Assembly: GCF_002197985.1 (NCBI RefSeq)
Contig: NZ_NBYK01000003.1
Location: forward strand, 176,263 to 225,542
Source: Halopseudomonas aestusnigri
GTDB taxonomy: Bacteria > Pseudomonadota > Gammaproteobacteria > Pseudomonadales > Pseudomonadaceae
Length of the DNA: 49,280 bases
Reading direction: 5' to 3'
Part shown: positions 7,881-20,692 of the stretch, piece by piece
Position numbering within the stretch: the stretch's first letter is position 1
Layout of the letters: every line of letters begins with the position of its first letter
Program-made: the position numbers and the translations under genes
Notes under the pieces: model-generated
The model's input: the letters and a program-made list of their open reading frames with translations, nothing else
Database searches by the model: none
Told to the model about the DNA's origin: nothing

Positions 7881-8699
7881 TTACTCCAGCTTGAAGCGCT
7901 GGCGCATCCGCTTGTCGAGGATCGATGTCGGCAGCCAGCGCTTGAGGCGCACCATGCTGCGCGCGCCGGAGCCGATCAGCACGTTCTCCGGCCGCACCGG
8001 GTTGCCGATGTAGCCGAGCAGCTCGCGGGCAAAGTCTTTCGCGCTGGTTGAGCGGGCGTTTTGCGAGGCCTTGGCGCGGGCCTGTACCGCTTTTTCCCAG
8101 GGCTTGAACCAGGAACTGTCGGCCATGGTGATCGCCGCGGTGGCGTTATTGCCGAAGTCCGAGGCAATGGCCCCCGGCATGACCGTCATGACCTGGATGC
8201 CGAACGGATGCAGCTCCATGCGCAGCGCGTCGGAAATCGCATGCAGCGCCGCCTTGGAGGCACAGTACACGCCGGAGAACGGCGTGGTGGTGACGCCGGA
8301 CACACTGCCGATATTGACGATCAGGCCCTTAGCGGTGCGCAGCAGCTCGGCGCTGTCGCGAACCAGTTGCAGCGGGGCAAAGACGTTGGTGTCGAACTGG
8401 CGCAGCAGGGTCTCGCGATCGGCATCCATGATTGGCCCCATGGCACCGTACCCGGCGTTGTTGACCAAAAGGTCCAGGCGCCCGGCCTGCTCGCGAATCT
8501 GCTCGACACACTGCCTGCGCTGGGTCGCGTCATTCACATCGAGTTCGATGGCGATGGCGCCCTTGTCAGTCAGCGGGGTCAGGGTGTCGACACGGCGCGC
8601 GGCGGCGAATACCTGATAGCCGGCGTCCAGGCAGGCCAGCGCCAAAGCCTGACCAATGCCGGACGAACAGCCGGTGATCAGGGCGACGGGTTGGGTCAT
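7881..8699 (-). CDS. Short-chain dehydrogenase/reductase
   Basis: This NAD(P)-dependent oxidoreductase has 272 residues of classical SDR type. The cofactor motif TGCSSGIG lies at residues 9-16, the NNAGYG motif near 83-88, the catalytic Ser in NIGSVSG near 133-138, and the YCASK catalytic Tyr/Lys pair near 148-152. The C-terminal extension of about 60 basic residues (WEKAVQARAKASQ... RLKRWLPTSILDKRMRQRFKLE) is common in this Pseudomonas SDR subgroup. The substrate is unknown. Its stop touches that of the amino acid dehydrogenase on the other strand. The next gene upstream, a small membrane protein, begins at 9182 and ends 12 bases before it, so the two are probably co-transcribed. Confidence 0.85.
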   Translation of the reverse strand: MTQPVALITGCSSGIGQALALACLDAGYQVFAAARRVDTLTPLTDKGAIAIELDVNDATQRRQCVEQIREQAGRLDLLVNNAGYGAMGPIMDADRETLLRQFDTNVFAPLQLVRDSAELLRTAKGLIVNIGSVSGVTTTPFSGVYCASKAALHAISDALRMELHPFGIQVMTVMPGAIASDFGNNATAAITMADSSWFKPWEKAVQARAKASQNARSTSAKDFARELLGYIGNPVRPENVLIGSGARSMVRLKRWLPTSILDKRMRQRFKLE

Positions 8700-8711
8700 G
8701 GGTGGGGCTCC

Positions 8712-9182
8712 TTATTGTTCTTCGATAAAGTCGGCTCGCACCGCATCAGCGCGGTATTGCAGCTCGGATTCACGGTAGCCACGGCGCAGCCGCGGCAGAC
8801 TGTAGCAGACCAGGGTATCGGCGCCGGGTAGCAGATCGGGGCCGAGCGTAAAGCGTTGATCGCTGCTGGCAACGTCGACCAGGTTGGAGTTGTAGCCGGG
8901 CTGGTTAACCCACAGCAGCCAGCTGATATTGCGTGCGGTCAGCTCACCGCCGTTATGAATGCGGACCGCCAGCGGCTGGCCGAACGGGCAGCTGTCGGGC
9001 TGATAGCTGAGGTCGAAGGCGAGATGGTCGATGCGCTGGCTTTGCTGCCACTGCAGCACACCCATGATCGCACCAAGCAGCAGGGCAAGGCCTGCAACGA
9101 CGGCACTGACCGGCAGCATCACCCGCGGGAAGCGCAACAGCAGTACCAGCCAGATCAGAAACAGGGCTATGCCGTAGGGCAT
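8712..9182 (-). CDS. Hypothetical membrane-anchored protein
   Basis: The protein has 156 residues from the ATG at 9182, chosen because AAGGAGGACC lies directly upstream; the longer open frame to 9305 overlaps tatD. Two N-terminal membrane helices (about 4-18 and 22-43, IALFLIWLVLLL and MLPVSAVVAGLALLLGAIMG) are followed by a periplasmic beta-rich domain of about 110 residues with two cysteines (SCPFG and LVCYS) that may form a disulfide. Similar Pseudomonas proteins are sometimes labelled multidrug transporter, but nothing here looks like a transporter. It lies 34 bases after tatD on the same strand and 12 bases before the SDR gene, so the three may form an operon. Confidence 0.65.
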   Translation of the reverse strand: MPYGIALFLIWLVLLLRFPRVMLPVSAVVAGLALLLGAIMGVLQWQQSQRIDHLAFDLSYQPDSCPFGQPLAVRIHNGGELTARNISWLLWVNQPGYNSNLVDVASSDQRFTLGPDLLPGADTLVCYSLPRLRRGYRESELQYRADAVRADFIEEQ

Positions 9183-9216
9183 GGGTTGGTCCTCCTTGGA
9201 ACAGGCTATAACTCTA

Positions 9217-10014
9217 TCAAGCCGGGAGGGCTGGCGGCGACCACTGAAACAGCTCGCAACTGTTCTGCCAGCACCGGGCGCTGAACTCGTCGAGTGATTC
9301 GCCACGCAGGGCGGCCAGCTCTTTGGCTATCTGTGGCAGCAGTGCGGGGCTGTTGCGCTGGTGGGCGTGGAAGGCCGGCGCCATGTCGGGCGAGTCGGTT
9401 TCCAGCACCAGTTGCTCACCGGGCAGCAGCGCGATGGTCTGACGCAACCGGGTTGCCTGCGGCCAGGTGGCGGCGCCGCCCAGGCCCAGCTTGAAGCCCA
9501 GCTTGTGGTACTCGCGGGCCTCTTCCGGGCTGCCGCTGAAAGCATGGATAATGCCGCCGCGCGCCGGGCGGTAGCGCTTGAGTGTGGCGATCACATCGGC
9601 GTGGGCGCGGCGCACGTGCAGCAAACTGGGCAGACGGCAATCGACCGCCAGCTGCAACTGCGCCTCGAACAACTGCTGCTGGGCGTTGCGGTCTGCGTTC
9701 TTGCCCCAGTAGTCCAACCCGTATTCGCCAACGGCGCAGCAGCGCGGATCGTCCAGCCGCTCTGCCAGTATTTGCTGCAATGCGCCAATGTGCCCGTCAC
9801 GGTGCTCGTCCATAAACATCGGGTGTAATCCAAAGGCAGCGAACAGATTGTCGTGCTGCCGGCACAGCTGCCAGATTCGATCCCAGTTGCGCTGCGTGAC
9901 ACCCAGCAGCACCAGCCGCTCGACACCCAGGCGCGCGCAGTCGCTCAACACCTGATCGCGATCAGGGTCGAAGGCAGCGAAGTCGAGATGGGTGTGGGTG
10001 TCGATATAGGGCAT
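9217..10014 (-). CDS. TatD family metal-dependent hydrolase
   Basis: This TIM-barrel metal-dependent hydrolase has 265 residues; TatD proteins act as 3'-5' DNA/RNA exonucleases or related deoxyribonucleases. The first metal motif THTHLDF is at residues 5-11, the barrel Glu is in CCAVGEYGLDY, later metal His residues lie in LLHVRRAH and IIHAFSGS, and the last Asp is in VLETDSPDM. The ATG at 10014 is chosen because the longer frame runs into the repeat region upstream. The ribosome site is poor. It is the first gene of a likely three-gene unit leading into the membrane protein and SDR genes. Confidence 0.88.
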   Translation of the reverse strand: MPYIDTHTHLDFAAFDPDRDQVLSDCARLGVERLVLLGVTQRNWDRIWQLCRQHDNLFAAFGLHPMFMDEHRDGHIGALQQILAERLDDPRCCAVGEYGLDYWGKNADRNAQQQLFEAQLQLAVDCRLPSLLHVRRAHADVIATLKRYRPARGGIIHAFSGSPEEAREYHKLGFKLGLGGAATWPQATRLRQTIALLPGEQLVLETDSPDMAPAFHAHQRNSPALLPQIAKELAALRGESLDEFSARCWQNSCELFQWSPPALPA

Positions 10015-10043
10015 GGGGGGAACGCTACGCTTACGCGTAGCGA

Positions 10044-10157
10044 GCTGCAAGCTGGAAGCCGCTGCGCGGCTCAGCTGCAAGCCTCAAGCTACAAGCTACA
10101 AGCTACAAGCTACAAGCTACAAGCTACAAGCTACAAGCGAAAAGCGAAAAGCGAAAA
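10044..10157 (+). repeat. Large heptamer array between tatD and prfC
   Basis: It starts with GCTGCAA and GCTGGAA (10044-10057) and is interrupted by a 16-base GCCGC/GCGGC hairpin. From 10074 it continues in strict 7-base phase: GCTGCAA, GCCTCAA, seven GCTACAA (10088-10136) and three GCGAAAA (10137-10157). No reading frame uses it. A mirror-orientation array follows at 10267. Confidence 0.92.
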
Positions 10158-10266
10158 GCGAGGACAGACTGTGGGCCCTGCGGGAGTGCGGTGGGGGTTA
10201 TCGCGGTCGTTTGCAGTTGCAGTGCCCTCAAACCACCCGCGCAGCTGGTGACCGCACGGGTGTTAC

Positions 10267-10294
10267 TTGCAGCTTGAGGCTTGAGGCTTGCAGC
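10267..10294 (-). repeat. Heptamer array, four units, after prfC
   Basis: On the minus strand, four in-phase units (GCTGCAA, two GCCTCAA, GCTGCAA) lie 17 bases after the prfC stop. A TGAGCC/GGCTCA hairpin (about 10295-10313) separates them from the stop codon. The orientation is opposite to the 10044 array. Confidence 0.9.
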
Positions 10295-10310
10295 TGAGCC
10301 ACGTAGCGGC

Positions 10311-11897
10311 TCAGTGATGCTCTCGCGTCGCGCGGAATTCAATTTCCGGCCAGCGTTCTTCGGTCAGGCTGAGGTTGACTCGGGTCGGCGCCAGGTAGGT
10401 CAGGTGACCGCCGCCATCGACCGCGAGGTTCTCGGTGGCCTTCTTGCTGAATTCGTCGAGTTTCTTGCGATCACCTGATTCGACCCAGCGGGCGGACCAG
10501 ACGTTGACCGGTTCGTACATGCACTCGACCTTGTATTCCTGCTTCAGGCGCTCGGCGACCACGTCGAACTGCAGTACACCGACTGCGCCGAGGATGATGT
10601 CGTTGTTGCGCTCGGGGAAGAACACCTGGGTGGCGCCTTCCTCGGCCAGTTCCTGCAGGCCCTGGCGCAGCTGCTTGGATTTCAGCGGGTCTTTCAGGCG
10701 CACGCGGCGGAACAGTTCCGGGGCAAAGTGCGGGATGCCGGTAAAGCCGATCTTCTCGCCTTCGGTAAAGGTGTCGCCGATCTGGATGGTGCCGTGGTTG
10801 TGCAGACCGATGATGTCGCCGGCCCAGGCTTCTTCCAGATGCTCACGCTCGGCGGCGAAGAAGGTCAGCGCATCGGCGATGCGCACTTCCTTGCCGGTGC
10901 GCACGTGGAACAGCTTCATGCCCTTTTCGTAGCGGCCGGAACAAATGCGCACGAAGGCGATACGGTCGCGGTGTTTCGGGTCCATGTTCGCCTGAATCTT
11001 GAACACGAAACCGGTGAACGGCGCTTCGGTCGGCTGTACCTCACGCTCGTGGCTGGCGCGCGGTTGCGGGCGCGGGGCCCAGTCGACGATGGCGTCCAGC
11101 ACCTGATCAACACCGAAGTTGCCCAGCGCCGTACCGAAGAATACCGGAGTCAGTTCGCCCTTGAGGAAGGCGTCCTGATCGAACTCGTGGCAGGCACCCT
11201 GTACCAGTTCGAGTTGCTCGACGAAGTCGTCGTACAGATCGCCCAGATGGGCGCGGGCGGCATCGGAGTCCAGGCCATCGATGACCTGCTGCTCGGTGCG
11301 CTCGTGACCGTGGCCCGGGACGTAGACAATGATCTTGTCGTCGGCCAGGTGGTAGACGCCCTTGAAATCGCGGTAGCAGCCAATCGGCCAGGTGATCGGG
11401 GCGGCCTTGATGTTCAGGACCGCCTCGATTTCATCGAGCAGTTCGATCGGGTCGCGGATGTCGCGGTCGAGTTTGTTGACGAAGCTGACGATGGGCGTGT
11501 CGCGCAGGCGGCAGACGTCCATCAGCGCAATGGTGCGCGGCTCGACACCCTTACCGCCGTCGAGCACCATCAGCGCCGAGTCCACCGCGGTCAGGGTGCG
11601 GTAGGTATCTTCCGAGAAGTCTTCGTGGCCGGGGGTGTCGAGCAGGTTGACCATCGCGTCGCGATAGGGGAACTGCATCACCGACGTGGTCACCGAAATG
11701 CCCCGCTCCTTTTCCATCGCCATCCAGTCGGAGGTGGCGTGGCGGTCGGATTTACGCGATTTGACCGTGCCGGCCACGCTGATCGCCTGGCCCATGAGCA
11801 GCAGACGTTCGGTGATGGTGGTCTTACCCGCATCCGGGTGAGAGATGATGGCGAAGGTGCGCCGTTTGGCGACTTCTTTTTCGATGGCGTTGGACAT
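10311..11897 (-). CDS. prfC: Peptide chain release factor 3
   Basis: RF3 is a ribosome-dependent GTPase that ejects RF1 and RF2 after peptide release. The 528 residues match the usual length (about 527-529). The GTPase domain is complete: Walker [10 protein letters not shown] (about 20-28), switch [10 protein letters not shown] (about 87-94) and specificity motif NKLD (about 141-144). Domain 2 ([21 protein letters not shown]) and the RF3-type C-terminal domain ([19 protein letters not shown]) follow. It appears to be a single-gene unit; its 3' end carries a hairpin and a heptamer array but no clear U-run terminator. Upstream on the other strand lies an HTH gene, with the two promoters facing apart. 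Confidence 0.97.
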   Translation of the reverse strand: MSNAIEKEVAKRRTFAIISHPDAGKTTITERLLLMGQAISVAGTVKSRKSDRHATSDWMAMEKERGISVTTSVMQFPYRDAMVNLLDTPGHEDFSEDTYRTLTAVDSALMVLDGGKGVEPRTIALMDVCRLRDTPIVSFVNKLDRDIRDPIELLDEIEAVLNIKAAPITWPIGCYRDFKGVYHLADDKIIVYVPGHGHERTEQQVIDGLDSDAARAHLGDLYDDFVEQLELVQGACHEFDQDAFLKGELTPVFFGTALGNFGVDQVLDAIVDWAPRPQPRASHEREVQPTEAPFTGFVFKIQANMDPKHRDRIAFVRICSGRYEKGMKLFHVRTGKEVRIADALTFFAAEREHLEEAWAGDIIGLHNHGTIQIGDTFTEGEKIGFTGIPHFAPELFRRVRLKDPLKSKQLRQGLQELAEEGATQVFFPERNNDIILGAVGVLQFDVVAERLKQEYKVECMYEPVNVWSARWVESGDRKKLDEFSKKATENLAVDGGGHLTYLAPTRVNLSLTEERWPEIEFRATREHH

Positions 11898-12083
11898 GTC
11901 GGCTACTGAGTAGTGGCGGGACGCGGTCGCTGCACGGTGCAGGCCGGGTCCGGACGAGGCTTGAAAAATAGCTGCGTATTGTCGCTGATCGGGCGGGGGA
12001 TGACAAAGGCTAAAACGTGTACAGCGCCCGGTGTCGCCTGCCGGCAGTTTGAACTACCATTGCGGTCACGAGTGAGGGCGACC

Positions 12084-12911
12084 ATGCACGATGATTTTGG
12101 CGACAACCTGCGGCTGCTGTGCAGCTACTACAAGTCCACCGCCGAGGTGTGTCGACGGCTGGGTATCAACCGCCCTCAGTTCAATCGCTATTTGAACGGC
12201 ATCAATCGACCGTCCGACAGCACCATGCGCCGACTGTGCGACTTTTTCGGTGTTGAAGTTCACGAGATGCTGTTGCCCCACGGCCAGTTCCAGCGGTTGA
12301 TTCAGGTGCGCCCGCAGCAGGGCGAGCGAACGGCGTTGCTGCCGTTACAGCCCGACTCGCTGGAGCAGCAATACCTGCAGCGGCTGAACCGTGCCGGCCA
12401 GAACGGGCTCGACAAGTATCTGGGCTACTACTTCGAGTACTACCTGTCGATGGCCTATCCGGGCAGCATCCTGCGTACCCTGGTGTGTCTGGAAGAGCAC
12501 GACGGCAAGACCTACTACCAGCGTACCGAGCGGATTCGTGAGCGGCCCGGCAGCAAACCGTTTCACGGGGTGTATCGCGGCATGGTGCAGTTCCTGTCGG
12601 ACCGTATCTTTCTCTCCGACTACGAAACCCTGACCAACTTCGAGATGACCCAGACGGTACTCTATCCTTCGTTCCGCAATCGGGTGGACCGGCTGACCGG
12701 GTTGCGCATTGGCGTTTCTGGCAGCGGCGAGCGGGTGCCGTGCTGCACGCGGGTGCTGTACGAATATCTGGGGCGTGAAGTGGATCGTCAGCGCGTGCTG
12801 GCGCTGTGTGGGCTCTACAGTTGTGACGACCCGGCGCTGGATGCGGATATCCGCGCGGCGATCCGCAACGACATTGGCCCGGGCGAGTGGCACTTCCGGG
12901 CGCGGTTTTAG
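12084..12911 (+). CDS. XRE-type helix-turn-helix transcriptional regulator
   Basis: The protein has 275 residues from the ATG at 12084; the frame is open from 11913, but GAGTGAGGGCG before 12084 and the domain start favour this codon. The N-terminal Cro/C1-like HTH covers about residues 5-60 (NLRLLCSYYKSTAEVCRRLGI then RPQFNRYLNGINRPS). The remaining 200 residues, rich in aromatic residues (KYLGYYFEYYLSMAYPG), have no domain I can name and may bind a small ligand. It overlaps the 3' end of the convergent asparaginase gene by four bases. Regulation of the neighbouring Asn/Asp genes is possible but not shown. It is divergent from prfC. Confidence 0.75.
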   Translation: MHDDFGDNLRLLCSYYKSTAEVCRRLGINRPQFNRYLNGINRPSDSTMRRLCDFFGVEVHEMLLPHGQFQRLIQVRPQQGERTALLPLQPDSLEQQYLQRLNRAGQNGLDKYLGYYFEYYLSMAYPGSILRTLVCLEEHDGKTYYQRTERIRERPGSKPFHGVYRGMVQFLSDRIFLSDYETLTNFEMTQTVLYPSFRNRVDRLTGLRIGVSGSGERVPCCTRVLYEYLGREVDRQRVLALCGLYSCDDPALDADIRAAIRNDIGPGEWHFRARF

Positions 12912-13929
12912 AGCGTACGTTCGTCGCTCAGGTTGAGTGACCAGTCGCGGATTACGGCTGCTGTATCGCGGCCACCCGCCAGCAACCAGTGCAGCTTGCA
13001 GAACGCCGCTTCCGGCGTCATGTCACCGCCGCTCAGTACCCCCTGATCTCCCAGACCTGCGCTCGCGGCGTAGGCGCCGGGGCTGATGCCGCCCTGCAGG
13101 CACTGTGTCACGTTGACCACCACCTTGTTGCGGGCGTTGGCGCGCTTGATAAAGGCATCAAACGCGGGGTCGCGACTGGGCACGTTGCCCGCGCCGAAGC
13201 TCTGCAACACCACCGCCTTGCAGTGACTGTCGGCCAGAATCGCGTCGTACAGGGCTGCCGGCATCGATGGATGCAGACAGAGCATGGCAACGGCCCCCGG
13301 CTGGAACTGAAGCGCCGCTGCTTCGCGCGGGTGACGGCTGGCGACGGCTTCGCCAAGCAATCGCTCGGTATACAGCTGCGGGCGGATATTCAGCTCGGCC
13401 AACGGCGCCGCGTTGGGGGTGTCGAAGGCCTGGAACTGCTGACTGCTGACCTTGCGCAGCCGACTGCCGTTGAGCAGCCGGTTGTTGAACACCAGGCCGA
13501 TATTGCGCAGGCACGGCCCGGCTGCCAATTGCAGCGCCGCCTGCAGGTGCGCCACCGCGTCGCTGCGCGGCAGCCCGAGCGGGACTTGCGAGCCGGTGAA
13601 CAGCACGTTGCGTTCGCTGGCGCCGAGCATGAACGATAGCGCCGCAGCGCTGTAGGCCATGGTGTCGGTGCCGTGCAGAATGATGAAGCCGCGATAGCGG
13701 TCCCAGTGTTCGGCCAGCAGCGCGGCGAGCTGCTGCCAGTGCGCCGGGGTGATATTGGCGCTGTCGATCAGCGGGTCGATCTCCAGCAGATCGAAGCTGG
13801 GCAGCTGTTGCAGGCTGCTGCCCAGCTGCTGCTCGATGCGCTGGCGCAGACCGGGGGCCGGTGCCAGCCCGTGCGGGCCGGGCACCATGCCGATGGTGCC
13901 GCCGGTGTGGAGGATCAGCACCTCGGCGG

Positions 13930-13933
<4 letters not shown>
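12908..13933 (-). CDS. ansA: L-asparaginase, AnsA-like (type I)
   Basis: This enzyme hydrolyses L-asparagine to aspartate and ammonia. The 341 residues lack a signal peptide, which points to the cytoplasmic AnsA type. The first catalytic Thr lies in HTGGTIGM (residues 9-16), and the second, with its Asp, in the conserved ILHGTDTMAY (near 84-93), which is very close to the E. coli AnsA motif. A C-terminal VTQCLQGGISPGAYA segment completes the fold. The start overlaps the aspA stop by four bases (ATGA), so translation is coupled. It is the last gene of the symporter-aspA-ansA unit and supplies aspartate to AspA. Confidence 0.88.
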
Positions 13934-15333
<1,400 letters not shown>

Positions 15334-15387
15334 GGGTGTGCTTCCAAAGGAAACGGAGCGCCGGGGGCCCGGCGCTCGGGGCAGGGG

Positions 15388-16818
<1,431 letters not shown>

Positions 16819-16912
16819 GATCTACTCCTTTCGGTGAGCCGAATTTTATTGTCGGTTGGGGAGGCTCATTGAAACGCGCGAGTACGCGCTTGGGGAGTTT
16901 GTAAACTGATAC

Positions 16913-16960
16913 GAAAAGACGCTATCTGATGCGTTTATAGCATCATATAGCGTCTGTTTT
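16913..16960 (-). terminator. Intrinsic terminator of the guanidine operon
   Basis: A long stem pairs AGACGCTAT plus TGATGC with GCATCA plus the reverse complement (about 16917-16955). On the minus strand it is followed by TTTTC. It lies 11 bases after the carboxylase stop, so the operon ends there. Confidence 0.85.
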
Positions 16961-16966
16961 TCTGCG

Positions 16967-19900
16967 TCAGGCGATCTGTTCCAATGCCTCGTCGCGCAGC
17001 ACCACCAGCGGCTGACCGGCCTGCACCCGCCCACCGGGCTGCTGCAGTACATGGGTTACCACACCGTCGCACGGCGCCTGCAGCGGGATCTCCATCTTCA
17101 TTGATTCGAGAATCAGCAGCGTTTGCCCGGCCTTGACGGTATCACCGACCTTGACCTCGGCCTGCCACAGGCTGCCGGATACCGGGCTGTCGACGCCGAC
17201 GCTGTCTTCCGGCCAGCTGACATTCTCGTCGCTGCTTTCCAGCTCCTCGCTTTCGAAGTTGAACTGGCCGTTGGCGTGCCACTGGCGCAGCTCTTCGGCG
17301 AACGCCGCGTTGCGCTGCTCCTTGAAGGCGTCGATGTCATCGGCGTTGTCGTTGATGAAGGCTTCGTGCTCGGCGAGGCTGAACTGGCTTTCCTCGATGC
17401 GCAGCGGATAGCGGCCCTGCGGGAAGTCGCGGCGAATCTGCTGCAGCTCCTCGTGGCTGACTTCATAAAAGCGGATCTGGTCAAAGAAACGCAGCAGCCA
17501 GGGCTTGCTGAACTCGCGGGTCTGGCGGTAGCGGTTCCACATCTGCAGGGTACGGCCGACGAACTGATAGCCGCCGGGGCCTTCCATGCCGTAGACGCAG
17601 AGGTAGGAGCCACCAATGCCGACCGAGTTCTCGGCGGTCCAGGTGCGCGCCGGGTTGTACTTGGTGGTCACCAGACGGTGGCGCGGATCGGTGGGCGTGG
17701 CCACCGGCGCGCCGAGGTAGACGTCGCCCAGGCCCATGACCAGATAGGACGCCTCGAACAGCACCTTCTTGACGTCGTCGATGCTGTCCAGCCCGTTGAT
17801 GCGGCGAATGAATTCCAGGTTGCTCGGGCACCAGGGCGCGTTCTTGCGCACCGACTGGGTGTATTTCTCGATCGCCAGCTGGCAGGCCTCGTCATCCCAC
17901 GACAGCGGGATATGCACGATGCGTGAGGGCACCGCCAGTTCGTTGAGGCGTTCCGACAACGCCTGCTCGGCCTTGAGCAGATGGTCGAGTAGGGCGTCAT
18001 GGCTCAATTGCTGGCTGTCGAAATGCACCTGCAGTGAGCGGATGCCCGGTGTCAGCTCACGCAGACCCGCCACCGGGTTCTGCTGCAGCCACTGCATCAG
18101 CGCGTGGGCGCGGAAACGCAGGCGGATATCCAGCATCTGCTCGCCGTACTCGACCAGCAGAAAGTGGTCGCCGGCGGCGCGGTAGACGATCTCGTCACCG
18201 AACTGCTCGGCGGGCAGGCGTTTGAGAATCGGTGTGTCTACCGCGACCGGCTGCCATTCAACCGGTGCGGCGGCCAGTGCGTCGATCTGCTTGATCTGCG
18301 CCGCTTCCAGCGCAACTGCCTGCTCAATGCTGACTGGTACAAAGCGCACTTTGTCACCGGCGCGCAGCTGGCCGAGTTTCCACAGGTCGGCGGTGATGAC
18401 GGTTGCCGGGCAAACGAAGCCGCCCAGTGACGGGCCGTCCGGGCCGAGGATCACCGGCATGTCGCCGGTGAAATCGACGGTGCCGAAGGCGTAGGCGTTG
18501 TCGTGGATGTTGGACGGGTGCAGGCCGGCTTCGCCGCCGTCCTTGCGCGCCCACTCCGGTTTCGGACCTATGAGACGCACGCCGGTGCGGCTGGAGTTGT
18601 AGTGAATTTCCCAGTGGGTGGTGAAGAAGCTGTCGATATCCTTGCCGGTAAAGAAGTCCGGCGCGCCGTGCGGGCCGTAGATTACCCGCAGCTCCCACTG
18701 GTTGCTGATTGCCGGGCGCAGCTCGCTCGGTACCTCTGCCGCCGCGACCGTGCTGGCCGACGCGCTCAGATGCAGCACGTCGCCGGTGCGCAGCGCGCGG
18801 CCGTTGTGGCCACCGAACTGGCCGAGGGTAAAGGTCGATTTGGAACCGAGGTAGTCCGGGCATTGCAGGCCACCGAGCACCGCCAGATAGGCGCGCGCAC
18901 CGGCATCCTTGATGCGGCCGAGGGTCAGGGTCTGGCCAGCGGCGACGTCGATCACCTGCCAGGCGGCAAGCGGCTGATCATCCAGCTTGGCGTCGATTTC
19001 CGCACCGCTCAGCACGATCTGGCTGGCGCTGGCAAAGCGCAGGGTCGGGCCCTGCAGGGTGATTTCCAGCCCGGCGGCGTCTGCCGGGTTGTTCAGCAGG
19101 CGGTTGCCGAGGCGGAAAGCGTAGCTGTCGAACGGACCTGACGGCGGCACGCCGACATCCCAGCTGCCGGTGCGGCCCGGAAAGTCCTGAATGGTGGTCT
19201 GGGTGCCGCCGGCCAGCACGTCGATGCGCGCCGGCTGAAAGCGGAAGCTGTTGAGGTAGCGGGTGGTGACCTCGCCAGCCAGCAGCGCCGGGTCACGGGT
19301 CAGCGCGCGCAGGTAGTCGAGGTTGGTTTCGCTGCCGTACAGGCGGGTCGCGTCCAGGGTGTTCTGCAGTTTGGTCAGCGCCGCAGCGCGGTCCTCAGCG
19401 TGGACGATGACCTTGGCCAGCATCGGGTCGAAGTAGGGCGGCACTTCCAGCCCGGACTCGATCCAGTGGTCGATGCGGATGCCGTCACCGGACGGGAAGG
19501 CCACTTCGCTCAGCAGGCCCGCGCAGGGCTGGAAGTCGCGAAACGGGTCTTCGGCGTACAGGCGTACCTGAATGGAATGGCCCTTGGGCGCAAGGCTGGT
19601 GCGACGGGCGTTCAGGTCAAGCTCCTCGCCGGCGGCCAGGCGCACCATCCACTCGACCAGATCGACGCCGAACACCTCTTCGGTGACGCCGTGCTCGACC
19701 TGCAGGCGGGTGTTCACCTCAAGGAAGTAGAACTGATGGCTGTCGGCGTCGTAGATAAATTCGACGGTGCCGGCGTTGCGGTAGCTGACGCTGGACAGCA
19801 GCTTTTCAGCGGTGGCGTGCAGCTCGCTGCGCACCGCGTCACTCAGATTCGGTGCCGGGCACTCTTCCACTACCTTCTGGTTGCGGCGCTGGCTGGAGCA

Positions 19901-20581
19901 GTCGCGCTCACCGAGTGCCAGCGCGCTGCCCTTGCCATCGGCAAACACCTGCACCTCGATATGCCGGGCGCGGGCGATGAATTTTTCCAGGAACACGCCA
20001 TCGTCGGCAAAGTTGCTGGCGCCAAGGCGCTTGACGCTGTCGAAGGCACCAGCCAGTTCGTCTTCGCTGTGGCACAGCTGCATGCCGATACCGCCGCCAC
20101 CGGCGGTGCTCTTGAGCATGACCGGGTAGCCGATGCGCGCGGCTTCTGCCTTGGCAGCAGTCAGATCGGTCAGCAGGTCGGTGCCCGGCAGCAGCGGCAC
20201 ATTGGCCTGCTCGGCCAGTTCGCGGGCGCGGTGCTTGAGACCAAAGGCCAGCATCTGTTCGGGCGTCGGGCCGATGAAGGCGACACCGGCGGCTTCACAG
20301 CGGCGCACGAAGTTGGCGTTCTCGCTGAGGAAGCCGTAACCGGGGTGGATGGCCTGGGCGCCGGTGTCGGCGGCGATAGCCAGCAGCTTGTCGACCTGCA
20401 GGTAGGTGTCGGCAGCGGCGCCTTCGCCGAGACTGTAGGCCTCGTCAGCCAGCCGCACATGCAGACTGTCGGCGTCGCATTCGGCGTAGACGGCAACGGA
20501 GCCGACGCCGAGCTTGCGCAGGGTGCGGATGATACGGGTGGCGATGGCGCCACGGTTGGCGATCAGAACCTTGTTGAACAT
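16967..20581 (-). CDS. Biotin-dependent urea/guanidine carboxylase
   Basis: This enzyme carboxylates guanidine (or urea) using ATP, bicarbonate and a covalently bound biotin. The 1204 residues hold, in order: biotin carboxylase and ATP-grasp (1 to about 450, with AGGGGIGM and the EVNTRLQVEHGVTEE motif); a KipA/PxpC-like domain (about 465-760, TTIQDFPGRTGSWDVGVPPSGP); a KipI/PxpB-like domain (about 790-1000); and a C-terminal biotinyl domain with the biotin lysine in ESMKME (about residue 1162). It looks like the bacterial urea carboxylase half without the allophanate hydrolase half. The guanidine-I riboswitch and DUF1989 partners make guanidine the likely substrate; urea remains the alternative. 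It is the last gene of the operon. Confidence 0.93.
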   Translation of the reverse strand: MFNKVLIANRGAIATRIIRTLRKLGVGSVAVYAECDADSLHVRLADEAYSLGEGAAADTYLQVDKLLAIAADTGAQAIHPGYGFLSENANFVRRCEAAGVAFIGPTPEQMLAFGLKHRARELAEQANVPLLPGTDLLTDLTAAKAEAARIGYPVMLKSTAGGGGIGMQLCHSEDELAGAFDSVKRLGASNFADDGVFLEKFIARARHIEVQVFADGKGSALALGERDCSSQRRNQKVVEECPAPNLSDAVRSELHATAEKLLSSVSYRNAGTVEFIYDADSHQFYFLEVNTRLQVEHGVTEEVFGVDLVEWMVRLAAGEELDLNARRTSLAPKGHSIQVRLYAEDPFRDFQPCAGLLSEVAFPSGDGIRIDHWIESGLEVPPYFDPMLAKVIVHAEDRAAALTKLQNTLDATRLYGSETNLDYLRALTRDPALLAGEVTTRYLNSFRFQPARIDVLAGGTQTTIQDFPGRTGSWDVGVPPSGPFDSYAFRLGNRLLNNPADAAGLEITLQGPTLRFASASQIVLSGAEIDAKLDDQPLAAWQVIDVAAGQTLTLGRIKDAGARAYLAVLGGLQCPDYLGSKSTFTLGQFGGHNGRALRTGDVLHLSASASTVAAAEVPSELRPAISNQWELRVIYGPHGAPDFFTGKDIDSFFTTHWEIHYNSSRTGVRLIGPKPEWARKDGGEAGLHPSNIHDNAYAFGTVDFTGDMPVILGPDGPSLGGFVCPATVITADLWKLGQLRAGDKVRFVPVSIEQAVALEAAQIKQIDALAAAPVEWQPVAVDTPILKRLPAEQFGDEIVYRAAGDHFLLVEYGEQMLDIRLRFRAHALMQWLQQNPVAGLRELTPGIRSLQVHFDSQQLSHDALLDHLLKAEQALSERLNELAVPSRIVHIPLSWDDEACQLAIEKYTQSVRKNAPWCPSNLEFIRRINGLDSIDDVKKVLFEASYLVMGLGDVYLGAPVATPTDPRHRLVTTKYNPARTWTAENSVGIGGSYLCVYGMEGPGGYQFVGRTLQMWNRYRQTREFSKPWLLRFFDQIRFYEVSHEELQQIRRDFPQGRYPLRIEESQFSLAEHEAFINDNADDIDAFKEQRNAAFAEELRQWHANGQFNFESEELESSDENVSWPEDSVGVDSPVSGSLWQAEVKVGDTVKAGQTLLILESMKMEIPLQAPCDGVVTHVLQQPGGRVQAGQPLVVLRDEALEQIA

Positions 20582-20692
20582 GTCGCTAGCCTTTGCCGGG
20601 CCGTCCCAGGCTGCTTCTTACGACAGTGGTCGTCCACTGAAGATGTTGTGTCACGTTTTACGGGGACCGCAGGTAGCTTCTCCGTGGTTCCC

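Noticed and set aside
10013..10297. 94-codon ORF through the heptamer array
   Set aside because: It encodes only a repetitive peptide from the tandem repeats and lacks a ribosome site.
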